NCBI RefSeq assembly: GCF_014639155.1
Contig: NZ_BMFT01000004.1
Span: forward strand, 62,001-126,000
DNA length: 64,000 nucleotides
Direction: 5' to 3'
Origin: Paenibacillus segetis
Lineage (GTDB): Bacteria > Bacillota > Bacilli > Paenibacillales > Paenibacillaceae
Position 1 is the stretch's first letter. Each line of letters starts with the position of its first letter. This document shows positions 55,380-63,751 of this stretch, piece after piece. The notes beneath the pieces are model-generated. The model was given only the letters and a program-made list of their open reading frames with translations, was not told the DNA's origin and made no database searches. The translations under genes were made by a program, and so were the position numbers.

Positions 55380-56303
55380 ATGAATAATATCATTCGAACG
55401 TATGATCTCACAAAGAGAATAAACGGAAAAACAATCATATCTAATGTTAATCTTCATGTAAAACGAGGCGAGATCTATGGATTACTCGGATCCAACGGCG
55501 CTGGGAAAACGACGATTATGAAAATGCTTACCGGGCTCATCATTCCAACTTCCGGAGAAATCATGTTATTTGACAAGAAACTTACGGAAGATACCAAAGA
55601 AGGCTTGAAACGCATCGGCAGCATTATTGAATATCCTATATTTTTCGAACATTTAACGGCAATGGAGAATCTTCAGATTCATTGTGAATACTTGGGCTTC
55701 TACGATAAAAAGGCGATTCTCCAAACCCTAGACATGGTCCAATTACAAGGAATCGAAAATAAGAAGGTGAAGGAATTCTCGCTTGGCATGAAGCAGCGCC
55801 TTGGGATTGCACGGGCTGCGATCACGAAGCCAGAACTGATTGTGCTGGATGAACCGACGAATGGATTGGATCCCATTGGTATTAAAGACATGAGAGATTT
55901 AATTCGGGCGTTGAACAAAGAGTATGGCATTACCTTCCTCCTCTCCAGCCATATATTAGGTGAAATTGAGCAGGTGGCAGACAGAATCGGCGTCATTCAA
56001 TCTGGCAAGTTGGTCGATGAAGTAGCGATTTCAGACATCCGTCAGCAGCGGAGCGATTATATTGAGCTTGTGACATCCCATGTGCACAAATCAGTCTACC
56101 TTCTTGAGCATGAGCTTCATATCACCAATATAAAAATAGTTCAGGATGAGAGAATTCGGATCTATGATGTGGGCATATCCATCGGGGAGATTTCCAAAGT
56201 GTTGATTTCCCATGATATTGAGATCGAGGGGATCCAGAAACATTCCAGCACGCTGGAGGATTATTTCTATAATCAAATTCAAGGAGGAGATAAAGTTGAT
56301 TAA
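55380..56303 (+). CDS. ABC transporter ATP-binding protein (BcrA/LanF-like)
   Basis: 307 residues. Walker A GSNGAGKTT, Q loop, signature LGMKQRLGIARA, Walker B LIVLDEPTNGLDP and H loop SSHILGEIEQ are complete; the C-terminal 80 residues resemble the BcrA-type extension. AGGAGG lies 9 nt before ATG 55380, so the in-frame ATG at 55344 is rejected. It pairs with the next permease. With the upstream two-component system this fits export of, or protection from, a membrane-active peptide such as bacitracin or a lantibiotic (family knowledge; not provable here). Confidence 0.94.
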   Translation: MNNIIRTYDLTKRINGKTIISNVNLHVKRGEIYGLLGSNGAGKTTIMKMLTGLIIPTSGEIMLFDKKLTEDTKEGLKRIGSIIEYPIFFEHLTAMENLQIHCEYLGFYDKKAILQTLDMVQLQGIENKKVKEFSLGMKQRLGIARAAITKPELIVLDEPTNGLDPIGIKDMRDLIRALNKEYGITFLLSSHILGEIEQVADRIGVIQSGKLVDEVAISDIRQQRSDYIELVTSHVHKSVYLLEHELHITNIKIVQDERIRIYDVGISIGEISKVLISHDIEIEGIQKHSSTLEDYFYNQIQGGDKVD

Positions 56304-56994
56304 GTTATTGGAGCTGGAGTGGAGGAAATTAGAACGAGGTAAAGTGATCGGGGAAATGATTATTTATTGGTTGATTATCATGTTTCTGCCGACCTTTTTT
56401 CTTACCGTCGTATTTGCTGATGAGCCGATGAATACGTTCAGCCAGAGTTATTCCAATGCACTTGGACTAATGATACCGATTCAAATGGGATTCCTATTGT
56501 TTGGGGCTTCTCTTATCAATCATGTATTCATAGAAGAGTATAAGAATAAGACGATAACTCTTTCCTTCGGATACCCGATTAGTCGAAAAAAATTGGTTAT
56601 GGTTAAGGCTATGTTTATTGCAATAGTAGTTTTCTTTTGTTCGCTGGTCTCCTTTGTTCTTTCCGGGATAGCTACCTATGTGCTTGATCAGATGCTGGAT
56701 GTAATTAACGGAGAACCGACGCTGGCAGATTTTATGTCCTATGCTATACGGACGGTTACTCATTCCGTTGTTATCGCACTTGCAAGTTTGATCCCGTTAT
56801 TCTTATTTGGAGTCTGGAAGAGGGAGGTCATCCCCACCGTTCTTTGTGCTATTGTTCTTAATCAACTCCCTACTATTCACAATATGCTTAATCTGACGAT
56901 GAACCTGGAAATTGTTTATGTGATCATTAGTCTTATGGGCATGTTAAGTGTATACCTGTCAGTTAAAATGGTGAATAGATTAGGGGATCTGTAG
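56296..56994 (+). CDS. ABC transporter permease (ABC-2 / BcrB-LanEG-like)
   Basis: 232 residues with about six membrane segments. The TTG at 56296 overlaps the ATPase stop by 8 nt and has AAGGAGG 8 nt upstream inside the ATPase gene, so translation is coupled; a longer frame from 56212 is rejected. The N-terminal KLLELEWRKLERGK is typical of ABC-2 permeases paired with BcrA-type ATPases. Confidence 0.88.
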   Translation: MIKLLELEWRKLERGKVIGEMIIYWLIIMFLPTFFLTVVFADEPMNTFSQSYSNALGLMIPIQMGFLLFGASLINHVFIEEYKNKTITLSFGYPISRKKLVMVKAMFIAIVVFFCSLVSFVLSGIATYVLDQMLDVINGEPTLADFMSYAIRTVTHSVVIALASLIPLFLFGVWKREVIPTVLCAIVLNQLPTIHNMLNLTMNLEIVYVIISLMGMLSVYLSVKMVNRLGDL

Positions 56995-57094
56995 AACGGG
57001 TCATCGCAACATTATTTTTTATAGACGACCGCGTTACGATTTATATAATAGGAAGGGAGGTTATAGGTAAATGTATTGAGGGGAAGGTTCAATC

Positions 57095-58171
57095 ATGTCT
57101 ATGTCAGAAGCGGCACATGTCTATAAAGCAACGGAGAAGTATGTAAAAATCATCGGACGAACCTACGATTACAACGAAGTGCTATGGCTGGCGCTGTCCG
57201 GTGGAGGCGTGGAATTTTCTTTTTACGGTAAAAAAGCGGAAATGATTATAAAGGGCGATCCAATCGCGGTAAGTGGGGATAATGAGGCCAGAATCGGTAT
57301 CTACGTTAACGGAATCCGGGTTATCGATGATATGGTGAATGAGCCTTTGAAACGGTATACCGCTTTTGACAGCGATACGGAACAACAAGTTACCATAAAG
57401 GTTGTTAAGCTGTCGGAAGCGGCGCTGTCGACGATTGGGATTCAGGAGATTATCGTGGACGCCAAAGAGGGGATTAAGCCAACCCCGGAAAATGTACATA
57501 AAATTGAATTTATCGGCGATTCAATTACTTGCGGTTATGGGGTTGACGATGATGATGTAGCGGGTTCTTTTTCCACGAAGACGGAGGACGTTACGAAGAC
57601 CTATGCTTACCTGACATCCCAGAAGCTTCAAGCGGATCACAGCATGGTGTCTTATAGCGGTTATGGTATTATTTCTGGCTATACGGAAAATGGGGAAAAG
57701 CTCCTCTCGCAGCTTGTTCCGGATTATTACGAGAAGGTGGGCAAGTCTGAGGGGAAATTTGACGGCACAGTTGTCCCGCAATCTGTAAGCTGGGATTTCG
57801 GGAAGTTTGTACCTGATCTTATTGTCGTTAATCTCGGGACAAATGACTATTCTTATACCAAGGATGAGCCCGACAGACAGGCTGATTATACCAAACAATA
57901 CACTGAGTTCCTTAAAATGGTCAGACGGACTAATCCGGGGGCAACACTCCTTTGTGCCTTTGGGATTATGGGAGATAGTTTGTATCCTTGTGTTAAACAT
58001 GCGGTTAGCCAGTATACCAAGGAAACGGGTGATACGAATATCGCCGTAATGAAGTTTGACGTGCAGTTAGAAGCCGACGGTTACGTAGTCAACTTCCACC
58101 CGTCGGAAGTGACTCAGGAAAAGGCGGCAGAAAAATTGGTGGCGCACATTAAGACACTTATGAAGTGGTAG
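57095..58171 (+). CDS. CE2-type carbohydrate acetyl esterase (SGNH fold)
   Basis: 358 residues. N-terminal jelly roll (about 15-125), then an SGNH/GDSL hydrolase domain with nucleophile Ser143 in FIGDSITCGYG, oxyanion Asn in NLGTNDYSY, and catalytic His in NFHPSEVTQEKAAE near the end. This two-domain order defines carbohydrate esterase family 2, which deacetylates plant glucomannan or xylan oligosaccharides. No signal peptide, so probably intracellular. AGGGGAAGG lies before the ATG. Not in an operon with neighbours. Confidence 0.88.
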   Translation: MSMSEAAHVYKATEKYVKIIGRTYDYNEVLWLALSGGGVEFSFYGKKAEMIIKGDPIAVSGDNEARIGIYVNGIRVIDDMVNEPLKRYTAFDSDTEQQVTIKVVKLSEAALSTIGIQEIIVDAKEGIKPTPENVHKIEFIGDSITCGYGVDDDDVAGSFSTKTEDVTKTYAYLTSQKLQADHSMVSYSGYGIISGYTENGEKLLSQLVPDYYEKVGKSEGKFDGTVVPQSVSWDFGKFVPDLIVVNLGTNDYSYTKDEPDRQADYTKQYTEFLKMVRRTNPGATLLCAFGIMGDSLYPCVKHAVSQYTKETGDTNIAVMKFDVQLEADGYVVNFHPSEVTQEKAAEKLVAHIKTLMKW

Positions 58172-58202
58172 TGGGAGATTACCTCGCCTTAGGAATATTG
58201 GG

Positions 58203-58483
58203 GGGGCTGTCCCAAAAGTAGTTCATTAACCTTCTAACGAAGCTACATAACGTTATTTCACTGAAAATGAACCATTTGAAAATCTAACGAATCCTAGTAA
58301 CGTTATTCGTTAATATGAACGCCTATTTGCGCAATTAGAGGACAATAAGATTATCCAGATTCGTTAGAGCTTGAGATTGAGCAAATCCGAGCAAATAACG
58401 TTACTGTGATTCGTTAGAATGAAATGAATAAACAGCACAAAAGGGGCTCCCCCGTCATCTATGATGACTTTTGGGAAAGCCCC
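58203..58483. repeat. 281-bp element with terminal inverted repeats and four 25-bp repeats (locus B)
   Basis: Ends are imperfect inverted repeats: GGGGCTGTCCCAAAAGT (58203-58219) and, inverted, GGGGCTTTCCCAAAAGT (58467-58483), one mismatch in 17. Inside lie four CTAACGAA...TTATTT units: forward at 58234-58258 and 58284-58308, inverted at 58344-58367 and 58393-58417. No ORF. This resembles a MITE, though no target-site duplication was established. Confidence 0.75.
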
Positions 58484-58488
58484 TTTTA
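58439..58488. terminator. Terminator hairpin within the repeat element
   Basis: AAAAGGGGCT (58439-58448) pairs with AAGCCCCTTTT (58477-58487); GTCATC/GATGAC forms an inner stem. It can terminate the upstream esterase gene. Confidence 0.75.
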
Positions 58489-58598
58489 AATTTTCCAGTT
58501 GCATGGCTACATTTGGTTAATTTACAGGGGTTATACGACTTGTTCACTTTTATCCTTTGTGAATAGGATGTTGAGAAACTGTTAAAAGGAGGATTTAT

Positions 58599-59018
58599 AT
58601 GACAAGCAAAGTAAAGGTAACTCCGCAATTCACAAGGCTGTGCAATCAATTCGGAAAAATCCTGGGAGGCGAGTCTGAAGTTGATGAAGGCCCGGTTTGT
58701 TTTGTCACGCGGATGACGAATCTTAATGAGAAGATCTTGGGCAGAAGAACTCGCTCTCCTTTGGTTCAAATGCAAATGTTCTCGTTCGAGTCTCTTGATA
58801 AGTCAGGCCGCGCGTTATGTCTGGGAGAGACTGCCTTACATCAAAATCAAGTGAATCGCTTGATGTCGAATCTCCGGAAACGGGGAATCAAAGTGACTGC
58901 CCTTCATAATCACTGGTTAAAAGAAAATCCTCGCTTGATGTATATGCACTGGGAAGCCATATCGAATCCTATTGTATTCGCCAAAAACACTAAAGAGTCC
59001 ATCGCATTTCTGGGTTGA
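58599..59018 (+). CDS. DUF1259 (LpqO-like) protein, copy 1
   Basis: 139 residues. Family motifs are CNQFGKILGGES, GPVCFVTRM, ETALHQNQVNRLMSNLRKRG and the conserved HNHWLKENPRLMYMHWEA, whose His cluster may bind metal. AAAAGGAGG lies before the ATG. The gene 54 bp downstream is a close paralogue, so a tandem duplication is evident. No signal peptide is seen, unlike mycobacterial LpqO. Function is unknown. Confidence 0.85.
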   Translation: MTSKVKVTPQFTRLCNQFGKILGGESEVDEGPVCFVTRMTNLNEKILGRRTRSPLVQMQMFSFESLDKSGRALCLGETALHQNQVNRLMSNLRKRGIKVTALHNHWLKENPRLMYMHWEAISNPIVFAKNTKESIAFLG

Positions 59019-59072
59019 TGAAGATCGGTCATGAAGCTGTTCTTAATTATGAGTTGAAAGGATGAATCTAAA

Positions 59073-59495
59073 ATGGAGGAACAAGTGAAGGCAAGTCCTC
59101 ATTTTAAAAGATTATGTAACCAGTTTTCAAAGATTCTAGGTGGAACGGAACATGAAATCACCAAAGGCCCGGTTTGTTTTGTATCTAGAAATAGACGGAT
59201 CAACGCCAAAATTTTGGGCAGAAAGACGACGTCTCCTCTGGTTCGTTATCAACTGTTCTCATTTGAATCTCTGGACAGTTCCGGCCGCGGCCTTTGTTTG
59301 GGAGAAACGGCTCTCTTCCAGAACCAAGTTAATCGATTACTCACCAATCTTCGCAAGAACGGAATTAAAGTAACCGCAGTTCATAATCACTGGCTATTTG
59401 AGCAACCTCGGTTGATGTATATCCACTGGGAGTCGATTGATAACCCGATTGAATTCGCAAAGAAAGTAAAACGTTCGATTGCTTTCTTAGGCTAA
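59073..59495 (+). CDS. DUF1259 (LpqO-like) protein, copy 2
   Basis: 140 residues, colinear with copy 1: CNQFSKILGGTE, GPVCFVSRN, ETALFQNQVNRLLTNLRKNG, HNHWLFEQPRLMYIHWES. The invariant pattern HNHW..E.PRLMY.HWE is kept in both. It is probably co-transcribed with copy 1 and is followed by a terminator. Conservation of both copies suggests both are functional, perhaps as a heteromer (inference). Confidence 0.85.
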   Translation: MEEQVKASPHFKRLCNQFSKILGGTEHEITKGPVCFVSRNRRINAKILGRKTTSPLVRYQLFSFESLDSSGRGLCLGETALFQNQVNRLLTNLRKNGIKVTAVHNHWLFEQPRLMYIHWESIDNPIEFAKKVKRSIAFLG

Positions 59496-59504
59496 TATAG
59501 GTTG

Positions 59505-59552
59505 AGTCCTTTCTGTATGGTTGGATAACCGCTTAGGAAGGGCTCTTTACTT
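59505..59552 (+). terminator. Terminator of the DUF1259 pair
   Basis: GAGTCCTTTC (59505-59514) pairs with GGAAGGGCTC (59537-59546), then TTTAC. Confidence 0.65.
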
Positions 59553-59646
59553 TGCTTAAGCACTTAGATTAGACTTTTGGCTTCCATATCTATCCTTTAT
59601 CCCGTTAATTATGATATATTGTCCAAAAAATTGGCAGGTGATCATC

Positions 59647-60009
59647 ATGAGTGAACAATTCTGGCTAGTGGTACAGTATCCCCTTAAAAGCGCAAAAGGC
59701 AACGGGCGCGACTGCTGGCTAAGAGATAAAGTAATGGAATACCTGGAGAAGTCTCTAGCTGATGCTAACTTAGGTTACGTGGATGGCTTTGACATGGGAA
59801 AGTGTATGGCCGATCCGAAACAATATGCGCTTAATTTATTCTGCGTCGTCACGGATGAAGAACGCAGTATTGCTTTGATCAAGAGAGTTTTAAGAGAAAG
59901 CCGGCTTGATTATACCCGTGTAAAAATGGCTACGAGACCTTATGGGACAGAAGGGAACTATACTTTGAAGTATGCCTATAAGAAGGGGGTTAGTAGCTTT
60001 TTGTTGTAA
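59647..60009 (+). CDS. Hypothetical protein, 120 residues
   Basis: ATG 59647 has CAGGTG 6 nt upstream; a longer frame from 59611 lacks a site. The sequence (EQFWLVVQYPLKSAKGNGRD, DGFDMGKCMADPKQYALNLF, VTDEERSIALIKRVLRESRL) suggests a small alpha/beta fold with a beta-alpha-beta repeat, cytoplasmic. Asp/Gly-rich VDGFDMG is the most striking motif. No family is recognised. Small single-domain proteins of this look often turn out to be immunity or regulatory proteins, but nothing here proves it. Confidence 0.65.
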   Translation: MSEQFWLVVQYPLKSAKGNGRDCWLRDKVMEYLEKSLADANLGYVDGFDMGKCMADPKQYALNLFCVVTDEERSIALIKRVLRESRLDYTRVKMATRPYGTEGNYTLKYAYKKGVSSFLL

Positions 60010-60067
60010 CTTGTAACCTCTCAACTTCCTGTAAATGAGATAATAAGCGTAACAGAGGAGTAAGGGG

Positions 60068-61561
60068 TTGTTATCATTGAGAAAAATAGCTTATATATTT
60101 GCGATGCTATACATTTTAACTGGTTGTCGGAGTCCCATTGATGAACCATCTGTTCCTGTAACGGAGAACAATCAAGATGTCGGCACATCCATAGAGGATT
60201 CGGTTGAGATAGTTTATAAACAAGTAGAAGGACTTAAACCGCTTGGACAAGCGTCTTCCTCGCAAAAGGGAGAAGTCATTGCAACTAAAAAAGTGAATAA
60301 CACAAAAGTTGAGATATATCGTGTAAGAGGAGATGAGCATGTTCTGGCGGCATCCATTTCAGTGGGCTCGACCAATTATGATATTGGAGAAATCGGGTAC
60401 GGAAATATGGCTGATTTTCCTATTGAAGAAGTAGAGGTATTTGGTGATAACTATATAAAAATAATTGGTGCAATTGGAGCGAACTCCCCTGTTGCTGATT
60501 ATATTTTGCCTGATCCAGAGCGCCCTATGATTCTACACATAGAAGCACATACTGTTGAGGCTGATGTAGACCAAGATGGGGTTAAAGAAATTGTATCCAC
60601 AGTTGGTACAGCGGCCAATACAACAATTTATAAGCTTCATAACAAGCAAATGATGGCCAGTGATTTAAATGAACTTATGAAAGCCCAAATGGTCATGTAC
60701 GATCCCAAGACAAATATATTCCAAATCCAAAACAGCAATACTAAGCTTGCAGAATGGAAGCTTCAAGGGAGTATGTTGCAATTCATAAACACAAACACGA
60801 CAGCCGAAGCAACCTCAACAGTTCCAACAGTACCGACAAGCACAACAGCCCCAGCAGACCCAATAGACACAATAGACTCAGCAGACAAATATCTCCCCAA
60901 TAAGCACACTCCAGAGCCGCCGGTTACAAGAGAACCGGAGAAAAAAGGACATCTGCCTGAAAGTTTTGTTTACTTGGACGAATATATTCCCTCAGCGCAG
61001 CAAGTGATGGGTTATAGCGGTGAGAACAATTTTGTAGGGACGCCGATTGATGGCTATCTGGCCCCACTGGCGATCGTTACAGAAGAAGCGGCTCTTGCGC
61101 TGCAGGCAGTTAGTGATGAACTAGAGCAACAGGGACTTATATTAGTTTTCTATGATGCATATCGGCCTCAGAAAGCTGTTGATCATTTCATCCGCTGGTC
61201 GCTTGATGAAGAAGACTTATTAATGAAAGAAAGCTTTTACCCCCATGAAGAGAAAAGCACCTTATTTAAGAAAGGATACTTGTCCAAACGGTCCGGACAT
61301 TCCCGGGGAAGCACCGTGGACGTGACACTTGCTTACGCGGATACAGGAGAAGAGCTAGATATGGGAAGCCCGGTCGATATGCTGGATGTTATTTCTAACT
61401 TTAATACTGAACAAATCACTCAAGAACAAGCTGCAAACAGACAGCTTCTTAAGCAACTTATGACCAAGCACAATTTTAAGTCGTATAGTAAGGAATGGTG
61501 GCATTATACGTTAAAGGCTGAGCCATTTCCAAATAAGTATTTTGATTTTGATGTCGAGTAG
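60068..61561 (+). CDS. Lipoprotein with C-terminal VanX-type D-Ala-D-Ala dipeptidase domain
   Basis: 497 residues. Signal peptide with lipobox (YILTGC) predicts surface anchoring. Residues about 40-240 form a domain with an acidic DVDQDGVKEIV motif resembling calcium-binding repeats; a Thr/Pro linker (about 250-300) follows. The C-terminal 200 residues are peptidase M15D: SGHSRGSTVDV supplies His411 and Asp418 zinc ligands, EWWHY supplies Glu476 and His479. VanX cleaves D-Ala-D-Ala; this secreted version more likely trims wall peptides or peptide nutrients. Start is a TTG (60068, GAGGAG 7 nt upstream); TTG 60077 is possible. Confidence 0.9.
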   Translation: MLSLRKIAYIFAMLYILTGCRSPIDEPSVPVTENNQDVGTSIEDSVEIVYKQVEGLKPLGQASSSQKGEVIATKKVNNTKVEIYRVRGDEHVLAASISVGSTNYDIGEIGYGNMADFPIEEVEVFGDNYIKIIGAIGANSPVADYILPDPERPMILHIEAHTVEADVDQDGVKEIVSTVGTAANTTIYKLHNKQMMASDLNELMKAQMVMYDPKTNIFQIQNSNTKLAEWKLQGSMLQFINTNTTAEATSTVPTVPTSTTAPADPIDTIDSADKYLPNKHTPEPPVTREPEKKGHLPESFVYLDEYIPSAQQVMGYSGENNFVGTPIDGYLAPLAIVTEEAALALQAVSDELEQQGLILVFYDAYRPQKAVDHFIRWSLDEEDLLMKESFYPHEEKSTLFKKGYLSKRSGHSRGSTVDVTLAYADTGEELDMGSPVDMLDVISNFNTEQITQEQAANRQLLKQLMTKHNFKSYSKEWWHYTLKAEPFPNKYFDFDVE

Positions 61562-61581
61562 CATAATGTAGTATCACAAGG

Positions 61582-61604
61582 GCGGCCTATCATGGTCGCT
61601 TTTT
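61582..61604 (+). terminator. Intrinsic terminator
   Basis: GCGGCC (61582-61587) pairs with GGTCGC (61594-61599) using one G-T pair, then TTTTT. Confidence 0.7.
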
Positions 61605-61767
61605 GCTGGTTCTAGATCTTCTGTTCTTATCCTGTTGGGGACCTTAATACTATTAGCTCAGCTCATTAGACTAGCGGATTGAAATGGCAACAAATATTAT
61701 CCAGTTACGTCTAAATATGTAGGTGAATTTCTGTTCGCTCAATTTACTCAATAAAGGAGCTATACTT

Positions 61768-62622
61768 ATGAAAAAAGTGTTATTGGGGGCTTTTCTGGCA
61801 TTCAGTCTTTTGACTTTATCATCAACTACTTATGCAGCAGGAGCAAAGATTCAACTCAAAGTTGATGGTGTTGCTATTACATCCGAGGTCAAGCCTGAAA
61901 GTAAGAACAATCGTATAATGGTTCCTTTACGTCTTATTAGTGAAAATTTGGGGGCTATCGTCGAATGGTCCAAATCCGAGGTTATTCTTGTTAAAGGCGA
62001 TATGAAGGTAGTATTGAAATTAAACAGCGCTGTAGCGGAGAAAAACGGTGAGAAGATGCAGCTTGATGTAAAACCATACTTAAAGAATAATAGCGTGTTT
62101 GTTCCACTTCGTTTTATTACGGAGGCGTTTGATTGTAATGTCAGTTATAGCAACAATGTTGTAACTGTCGATACTGAACCATTGGTTATAGATGGTATAC
62201 GAGTACAAGCATTGCAACAAGAATATCATATGATTATGGGGGGCATCATCTCGCAATTCTCTGGAAATACCTATAACGAAGCGGTATATAATATTTTCAT
62301 GAAAAACAAAGGTGATAAGGTTGAGGCTCCTGCAAGTTATTCGTGGAATTACAACTTAGACACTCCTGGAGCTTATTATAAGAATGCGCAGTATGATTTT
62401 CTAGATCAAAAAGGGGATAGCATCGTTCGCTTTGATGTCTATACTTTAACTCAAGGTGTACCATCCGAACTCTTATCAGGATACCCGAAGACTCTGGTTC
62501 ATGACGCACTTCAAGATGAGTGGTATTTGTTTAGTGATGCTGCACTAAAGTCTATCAATCAGTTAATGGATAACGCTGTGAAAAACGGTTTTCAGAAGAT
62601 TATAAGTAATACAGTTGCATAA
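61768..62622 (+). CDS. Secreted protein with copper-amine-oxidase-N-like domain
   Basis: 284 residues. Signal peptide (about 1-24; FLAFSLLTLSSTTYAA) then a Cu_amine_oxidN1 domain (about 30-140), a module widespread in Paenibacillus exported proteins: VDGVAITSEVKPESKNNRIM, VPLRLISENLGAIVEW, VFVPLRFITEAFDCNVSY. The C-terminal 140 residues are unique. AAAGGAG lies 8 nt before ATG 61768, so the frame from 61723 is rejected. Domain role is presumed wall or protein binding; no enzymatic motif is seen. Confidence 0.85.
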   Translation: MKKVLLGAFLAFSLLTLSSTTYAAGAKIQLKVDGVAITSEVKPESKNNRIMVPLRLISENLGAIVEWSKSEVILVKGDMKVVLKLNSAVAEKNGEKMQLDVKPYLKNNSVFVPLRFITEAFDCNVSYSNNVVTVDTEPLVIDGIRVQALQQEYHMIMGGIISQFSGNTYNEAVYNIFMKNKGDKVEAPASYSWNYNLDTPGAYYKNAQYDFLDQKGDSIVRFDVYTLTQGVPSELLSGYPKTLVHDALQDEWYLFSDAALKSINQLMDNAVKNGFQKIISNTVA

Positions 62623-62775
62623 ATTTTGCTTCAGTAATTTCATCTGAATAGAAGAATCCTAGTCTAAAGTCTAGTGTTCAGACACCTCCTAAGACGGTTA
62701 TGTCAGGCAAATAAGGCGGTTATAATAAATTTATAAATCAGAACGTGACTTATGAAGCCAAAGGAGTGTTTGAAT

Positions 62776-63567
62776 ATGAAGGCAATAGATGCGCCTGCAA
62801 AGGTGCAAACAGGTAAGGTGAATTGGGTACTTTTTAATCCAAAAACCTATACAACGATCCTCTATTTATTGCTATCTCTCCCATTAGGGATTATCTATTT
62901 TACAGTAGCGATAACGGGACTTGCGCTATCCATCGGATTAACTCCAATATTTATCGGAATACCGTTATTCTTTGGAGTAGCTAAGCTGCTTCAGGGGATT
63001 GTGAATTTTGAGCAAAGCATGATTAGACAAATTTTAGGTTTGCCTAATCCGCCTGTTTCGTATACCAGCAATCAACAGCCTGAAGCTGGGCAGAACTGGT
63101 TGATGCGAATGGTGAGAGGTTTTGACGGTGCGTTATTTATTCGAAACCTGCTACTCGTATTACTAAGATTTGTAACAGGCATTGTATTCTTTGTTATTAT
63201 GGTAACAGTGATTTCACTAGGACTTGGATTTATTGCTCTTCCAGTCGTGCATATCATTTTGATGAATGAAATGCAGCTTGATATTTTAGAGAATAGCTTG
63301 TTTAGTTACTTCCATATCGATTGGACCTATAATCAGCAATATCTGCTGTACGTAGGTGTTGGCCTTGTACTTTTTTGGATCGCACTTCGCGTTGTGAATG
63401 GGCTTATGCAAATTCAGCGCAGAATCATGTATGTAGATGAGCCCTATCAGCGGCCGTCAGTGCCAGTGGAAACTCACATGCATGCGCCTTTTCAGTCGGA
63501 ATATTATGACTACCCTGAGGATCAGCCCACTCAAGGAATGATGCAGCCAGCCTATAGAGAACTTTAG
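62776..63567 (+). CDS. Membrane protein with stand-alone sensor domain
   Basis: 263 residues with about four to five membrane helices (around 25-70, 115-165 and 185-205), matching the 'putative sensor' membrane domain usually fused to kinases; here no kinase domain follows. The segment GLGFIALPVVHIILMNE and a Tyr/Pro/Gln-rich cytoplasmic tail (about 220-263; PSVPVETHMHAPFQSEYYDY) end the protein. AAAGGAG lies 9 nt before ATG 62776. Possibly a signalling partner lacking its own catalytic domain. Confidence 0.75.
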   Translation: MKAIDAPAKVQTGKVNWVLFNPKTYTTILYLLLSLPLGIIYFTVAITGLALSIGLTPIFIGIPLFFGVAKLLQGIVNFEQSMIRQILGLPNPPVSYTSNQQPEAGQNWLMRMVRGFDGALFIRNLLLVLLRFVTGIVFFVIMVTVISLGLGFIALPVVHIILMNEMQLDILENSLFSYFHIDWTYNQQYLLYVGVGLVLFWIALRVVNGLMQIQRRIMYVDEPYQRPSVPVETHMHAPFQSEYYDYPEDQPTQGMMQPAYREL

Positions 63568-63600
63568 AGATGCATGAATAAAGTCCATACTATATCACTA

Positions 63601-63630
63601 AAAAAAGCGACCGCTCAGGTCGTTTTTTTT
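63601..63630 (+). terminator. Intrinsic terminator
   Basis: GCGACC-GCTCA-GGTCGT with A run before and eight T after. Confidence 0.9.
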
Positions 63631-63751
63631 GCGTCTATTTTCCGATACATTGTCCGTCAGATTTTTTATTGGAATGAAGTGATTTTTTATTGTTATGTTA
63701 CTTAATATCTGTTAACCTTAAATTAAGTAACATTATTCGGAGGGATTCGCT

